From: Gnetum montanum
Taxonomy: Eukaryota; Streptophyta; Gnetopsida; Gnetales; Gnetaceae
DNA length: 36,721 nt
NCBI GenBank assembly: GCA_015680685.1
Contig: MNCI01037504.1
Coordinates: 432,520-469,240 of the forward strand
Direction of reading: 5' to 3'
Positions 33,277 to 36,721 of the stretch are shown in pieces. The position numbers and the translations under genes are program-made. The stretch's first letter is position 1; the number at the start of each line of letters is the position of its first letter. The notes beneath the pieces were generated by a model. That model was not told the origin of the DNA and did not search any database. It worked only from the letters and a program-made list of their open reading frames with translations.

Positions 33277-34182
33277 TGATGAGCAACAAATATCCCTATG
33301 CTTAACCATACAAATCACTAAGTGTTGATGTGCAATCTAGTCGAATTTCATGGATACCTTGTCTTCCGCTACACTAGCTTCTAGAAAGTAAACTTATCCT
33401 AACAGTTATTCATCGTCTTACCAATTGCACTTGTGATATGAAAAGATGTGGTTAAGTGTAATCAAGGCATATGATTTTTATTATTTTGCATGTTTTTATG
33501 TTTTGGGTGCTTAAAATAAAGTTAGAAAGGAATGAAGTAATTTAATTTCTAATTTAATCTAACTAACTACACCTAACTAATCCTAACATAAGCATCCATT
33601 CCCACTTTCCATACACATCCCGAACACAGTTAACACTACTAGGTTACCAAATGTTAAGTGTTAATGAGATTACCAAGCACCAAGCGTATGCTCAAAGTGG
33701 TCATACTTATGTGCTTAATTAATCACTACTTAATCTAGCTTAGTACAACCTATTTAATTATTGAATCACTTAAAGCATTAAAGGAAATTACATAAAACAT
33801 TAAATGTATAAATAAATAATTAATCTATTTCAAAGTGTTGCAAGGTTTATCAAAAAGCTCATATTTATTATTGCACACAGTATTGTGCACAAGTATAATA
33901 GTGCTCAAATAAAGATCCATACACTCTTGAATCCTATTGTGGGCACTTAGAAAAATATTCTAACCTTCGAATAACAAAATTACAAGAGCTCCACTACAAC
34001 TATGACAAGACATGTTACAAACATAATGGATGAGTGTGTATTTATAGGCAAAAATAGACACGACATCAGTGGGGCCACATCAATGCATCAAATCATGTGT
34101 TTATGGGGCCTAGTCAACAAGGCATAGTCAACGAGGCCTAATCGATGGGGCCCAATCGATGCAACCCATTTATGATTCATCA
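33277..34182 (-). mobile_element. 5' LTR of element B (906 bp)
   Basis: It runs from tgatgagcaa to gattcatca. The TATA box is tatttata at 34039-34046 and four 14-bp GGCC units lie at 34107-34162. The conserved ggttaccaaatgttaag and gattaccaagcacc blocks (33642-33685) mark R/U5. Confidence 0.87.
34107..34162. repeat. Four 14-bp GGCC units in U3 of element B 5' LTR
   Basis: Units start at 34107, 34121, 34135 and 34149 with no spacing between them. The second has GGCA. Only two remain in the 3' LTR. Confidence 0.85.
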
Positions 34183-34187
34183 ATAGG
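34183..34187. repeat. Target-site duplication of element B, right copy (ATAGG)
   Basis: Identical to 20986-20990. Confidence 0.88.
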
Positions 34188-35435
34188 GCATACGACATCA
34201 TAACTACAACATCATCGTAGAAAATTTTGAAACTTTTAATAATTTTTCATGGAAAAAATAAGTCAATTGGATGATTTGAAAGACATATAAACTATCTAAA
34301 GGGTTATGGATCAGAGGTGATGCTTAGGATTCAAAAATTTGGCTTTGAAAATCTTAAGGAAGGAATTTCAGGTAATGAAAGCTTATTGAGTTAATATGAG
34401 ATGAATTAAAGATTTTGAACTGATGGATAGGTTATAAGATGGTATGGAAAATGTCCATTGATTCTTGATTATAGTGGAAGGCATAAGATGATGTGGAATT
34501 GTTTGTCAAGTATGAGATACAATAGCTATACAAGTGGATCATTTCCAAAGTAAGCTTCAACCCTTAGTGCCCTTGTATAACCACGCCTAAAAGTGACCAT
34601 AGGCACTCAAGGAGTTGAATGTAAGACATACATATTTAGAAAAACATACATGTTAATATCACCAGATTGGGAAAATAACACTATACTATACAAAACCATA
34701 AAGTTATTATTAGATATATAGTGAGGTGAAATGGAATGTATAAGGAACTATAGAAATTAGGATGTGAGGTGTCTTACCATAGGCATAATGAATTATTGTG
34801 TGTGGGCTGTGGTTAAGGTAATCATTGGCATTTTTGTCCAAGATTCAAACTAAGTCCAAACCACTTTTCAATGATATTGTATTGTTTCATCCCTAGGGCT
34901 CACAACCATAAGACTACCACTATTGTAAGGGGTATTACCACTTGGCAATGCTATTCAAGGAAGGATTTTATTAATAGCACATTTTTTATTGGCATGAGTA
35001 ACATGTCTTTCTAGTGGGATCACCAAAAATTTTTATTTTATGCCCTTTTCTTTTTTTATTTCTATTATCTCGACCTTACTAGAGAACTACCTTTAGGCAT
35101 GGGTAACATGTCTTTCCAATGACATGGTAAGGCAGCACTTATTGTACTCTTACTTTCATTTTTCATTTGAACTTAAGATAATACATCCTTGACAATAAGA
35201 TAGAACTCACATTAGTAATCCTAGAGAATCCACAAGTCCCCTTAATGTCACACCCTTTTCATTCCAACTTGGTTCTTCACTCTTCTATCCAAGAATAATG
35301 ATCACAAGTTTATTTTTAGTTTTAATGTGAGAAGAATATCATTATGGCCATGGTAAGAACATCTTATTATTAGAATGGGTGGATGATTGTCATGGTCTTA
35401 GTGTATAGGTAATTAGTCCTTTATGAGTTGATAAT
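34188..35435 (-). other. Right half of element A spacer
   Basis: Non-coding. It aligns in patches with B's spacer from about 25430 to 26500. It starts with the second arm of the palindrome split by B (34194-34204) and ends where element C begins. The last bases, ataat (35431-35435), are the expected left target duplication of C. Confidence 0.7.
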
Positions 35436-35590
35436 TGATGAGTCATGGTCTATCAGGCCCAGTTATCGGAGCCCTATTATTAGAGCCCTGATGCAAGCTA
35501 CATGGTCTGTCAGGCCCAGTTATTGGGGCCACGATATCGCGGCCTTTCGTGCCATATCGCGTACATGATATTGCGGTTCTGGTGTGAGCC

Positions 35591-35598
35591 TATAAATA
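35591..35598 (+). promoter_or_regulatory. TATA box of element C LTR
   Basis: tataaata directly after the U3 motif arrays. The same octamer occurs at the equivalent place in all other LTRs of the window. Confidence 0.75.
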
Positions 35599-35776
35599 AA
35601 AGGTAGAACACTTGGTTTTGGGCATTAGTTAATCGGTATTAGAAGTTTAGTTTTTGTTTAAGTGTTTTAATTTCTTTCTCCCCCTTTTCCTCTCCATGTA
35701 TGCTCGTAGTGTGGTGATTGTAATTGTACGTCATCCTTATTCGAGTGTGATGTACTTGGACATGCACATGACCAGA

Positions 35777-35782
35777 AATAAA
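35777..35782 (+). terminator. Poly(A) signal of element C LTR
   Basis: aataaa about 180 bp after the TATA box, inside a block conserved with the LTR at 14620. It would direct polyadenylation at the R/U5 border. Confidence 0.5.
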
Positions 35783-36327
35783 GATCAAGATTACTTCATC
35801 ATTGTAGCATTCACTTAGCTTAATTATTTAATTAATTTTTATTTATTACTTTCCTAGTTAATATCTCTCACCCTTAAACTCCTGTTAAATGTGGAATGAG
35901 TACGACTTGATTACGAGCATTTAAGTGTGATTACTTGGTAACCCAGTAGCGTACCTAGGATCTGCACTTGGTAATCCCAGTAGTAGTCATGCACGAAGTC
36001 CAAGATGTGTATGGATAATCAAGAAATGGATGCCCATCACACTTAGGCTAGTTAGATTCTCTCACCTTCTCTCTCCTAGATTAGTGAATATTACTTTCCA
36101 TTGCCTTCAGGAGTAGCATTAGATTAGAAACCACATCATATACCTCACTCTGAACTAAACCATATGTGACAAAGATAATACTAGTCCAGGTGGGAAGACA
36201 GTGAACTGTGACCTAAGGCTAACTGTCTAGATGCCACAGCTAGCTCATCTGCAGAGTTCGACTGGATTGCATGTGAAAACACTCGTATTCGTATGGTTGA
36301 GTGTAGGGGTACCTCACCACTCATCAT

Positions 36328-36345
36328 TGGCACCGTTGCTGGGGA
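36328..36345 (+). other. Primer-binding site of element C, tRNA-Asp type
   Basis: TGGCACCGTTGCTGGGGA matches 16 of 18 bases of the tRNA-Asp complement. Both differences are transitions at CpG sites. The site overlaps a perfect hairpin, GCACCGT (36330-36336) and ACGGTGC (36345-36351), around tgctgggg. Confidence 0.88.
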
Positions 36346-36467
36346 CGGTGCTAGTTATCTAGATTAGTTATATCATACAAGATCGTTGTATAGGAATTAA
36401 TGATATATCTTTTAAAAAGAATTACTTACAAAAATTCACATACGAATTCACACACAGCTTCACAACC

Positions 36468-36721
36468 ATGCCTCTCCTACAAGACTATGATAATGCCATA
36501 CCTAGTGAGGAAATTCATTGGAGAACCAACGAATTATATGACAATGAAGATTGGAGTACGCAATCTAAGGTGGGGGTTTCTTATAAACATAAACGAAGGC
36601 AACATCATTCCAACACACGAAAGTATAACTTACCTGATGATGATGAACCCCTACTGGCCACTACAAGCTTAACGTAAATACAAGAGGCTGTTCAAATCTC
36701 CCGTAGGCATCGTAAAGAGAG
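36468..36721 (+). pseudogene. gag: Gag N-terminus of element C, cut by window edge
   Basis: The first ATG of the clearly gag-like frame is 36468 (MPLLQDYDNAIPSEEIHW). A basic/His-rich stretch (YKHKRRQHHSNTRKY) precedes DDDEPLLATTSLT (36636-36674), the family signature. A TAA stop at 36675-36677 follows, and the same frame then continues with IQEAVQISRRHRKE, which aligns with the region after DEPLL in the other gags. One stop therefore breaks an otherwise readable frame. An earlier overlapping frame starting at 36400 is out of phase and not gag. Confidence 0.75.

Larger units (their letters stand above)
20991..34182 (-). mobile_element. Element B: complete Athila-like gypsy retrotransposon (13,192 bp)
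   Basis: Both LTRs (906 and 876 bp) are in the same orientation, the ends are TGATGA...TCATCA, the 5-bp target duplication is perfect, and the interior holds gag, PR, RT, RNase H, integrase, spacer and a same-strand 3' ORF. A downstream extra ORF in a large element and a tRNA-Asp primer in its relatives support the Athila-like branch. The LTRs differ at roughly 16 of the first 110 positions by hand count, mostly transitions, so the insertion is old. Every ORF is broken, so it cannot act autonomously. Confidence 0.88.
16481..35435 (-). mobile_element. Element A: gypsy retrotransposon, split by B and truncated by C
   Basis: Visible parts of A, in plus-strand order, are the 3' LTR (16481-17336), the 3' ORF (17538-20281), the left half of the spacer (20282-20990), the B insertion, and the right half of the spacer (34188-35435). 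The right half aligns with B's own spacer in order: tgcaagtgggtcctcc (25690) with acaagtggatcatttcc (34535), the gcatgggtaacatgtctttc block (26159 with 35097), and ccctttaagtcacatccttttc (26440) with ccccttaatgtcacaccctt (35238). A's integrase, pol, gag and 5' LTR should lie beyond element C, outside the window. Confidence 0.8.
35436..36326 (+). mobile_element. 5' LTR of element C (891 bp)
   Basis: The termini TGATGAGT and ACTCATCA are perfect inverted repeats. U3 has two sets of three GCC-units phased at 14 bp (GCC at 35457, 35471, 35485 and 35514, 35528, 35542) and a 57-bp direct duplication (35444 and 35501). GATATCGCG palindromes follow at 35532-35575, then the TATA box at 35591-35598 and the poly(A) signal aataaa at 35777-35782. 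A PBS lies two bases beyond the end. CpGs are abundant, so this is probably the youngest full LTR in the window. Confidence 0.9.

Noticed and set aside
1-36721. CRISPR array, bacterial operon, rRNA or host gene
   Set aside because: No spacer-repeat pattern, no clustered intact ORFs, no rRNA signature and no exon-like host coding sequence were found.

Overview
This window is nuclear DNA of a large-genome seed plant. The evidence is AT-rich, CpG-depleted sequence with no recognisable host gene, packed with decayed plant-type Ty3/gypsy LTR retrotransposons, LINE fragments and tRNA-related SINE candidates. The primer-binding sites match the 3' end of plant tRNA-Asp. A gymnosperm is possible, but the sequence does not prove it. 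Nearly every coding region is a pseudogene, and most stops and lost catalytic residues look like C-to-T or G-to-A decay. A 77-base assembly gap lies at 20690-20766.

Left part (1-3383): an LTR fragment (1-242, minus strand) abuts a gag pseudogene (243-2454), followed by its tRNA-Asp PBS (2455-2472) and LTR (2474-3383), all on the minus strand. The middle (3384-16480) is old, mostly non-coding DNA. It holds a LINE ORF1 remnant, two LINE ORF2 remnants pointing away from each other (6150-9330), a third LINE RT remnant (11940-12322), four SINE-like pol III units, a gag relic (12960-13560), a plus-strand LTR (14620-15492) and the 3' end of another LINE (15655-15990).

Right part (16481-36721): a nest of three related elements. 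Element A (minus strand, 16481 to 35435) is split by element B (minus strand, 20991-34182). B is 13.2 kb and complete from LTR to LTR, with a perfect 5-bp target duplication (ATAGG at 20986-20990 and 34183-34187). A is cut again at 35435/35436 by element C (plus strand), of which the 5' LTR, PBS and start of gag are visible. In its own direction B reads: 5' LTR, damaged PBS, gag, protease, RT, RNase H, integrase, a spacer of about 2.1 kb, a large same-strand 3' ORF, 3' LTR. This layout and the tRNA-Asp primer fit the Athila-like branch of plant gypsy elements.

The most interesting observation concerns the spacer between pol and the 3' ORF. In B it carries two 14-bp GGCC units followed by a TATA box, the same arrangement as the U3 promoter of B's own LTRs. 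In A the homologous spacer instead carries GATATC/GATGTC-type palindromes, the type found in A's own LTR. This suggests an LTR-like internal promoter for the 3' ORF whose upstream motif changes together with the LTR motif.
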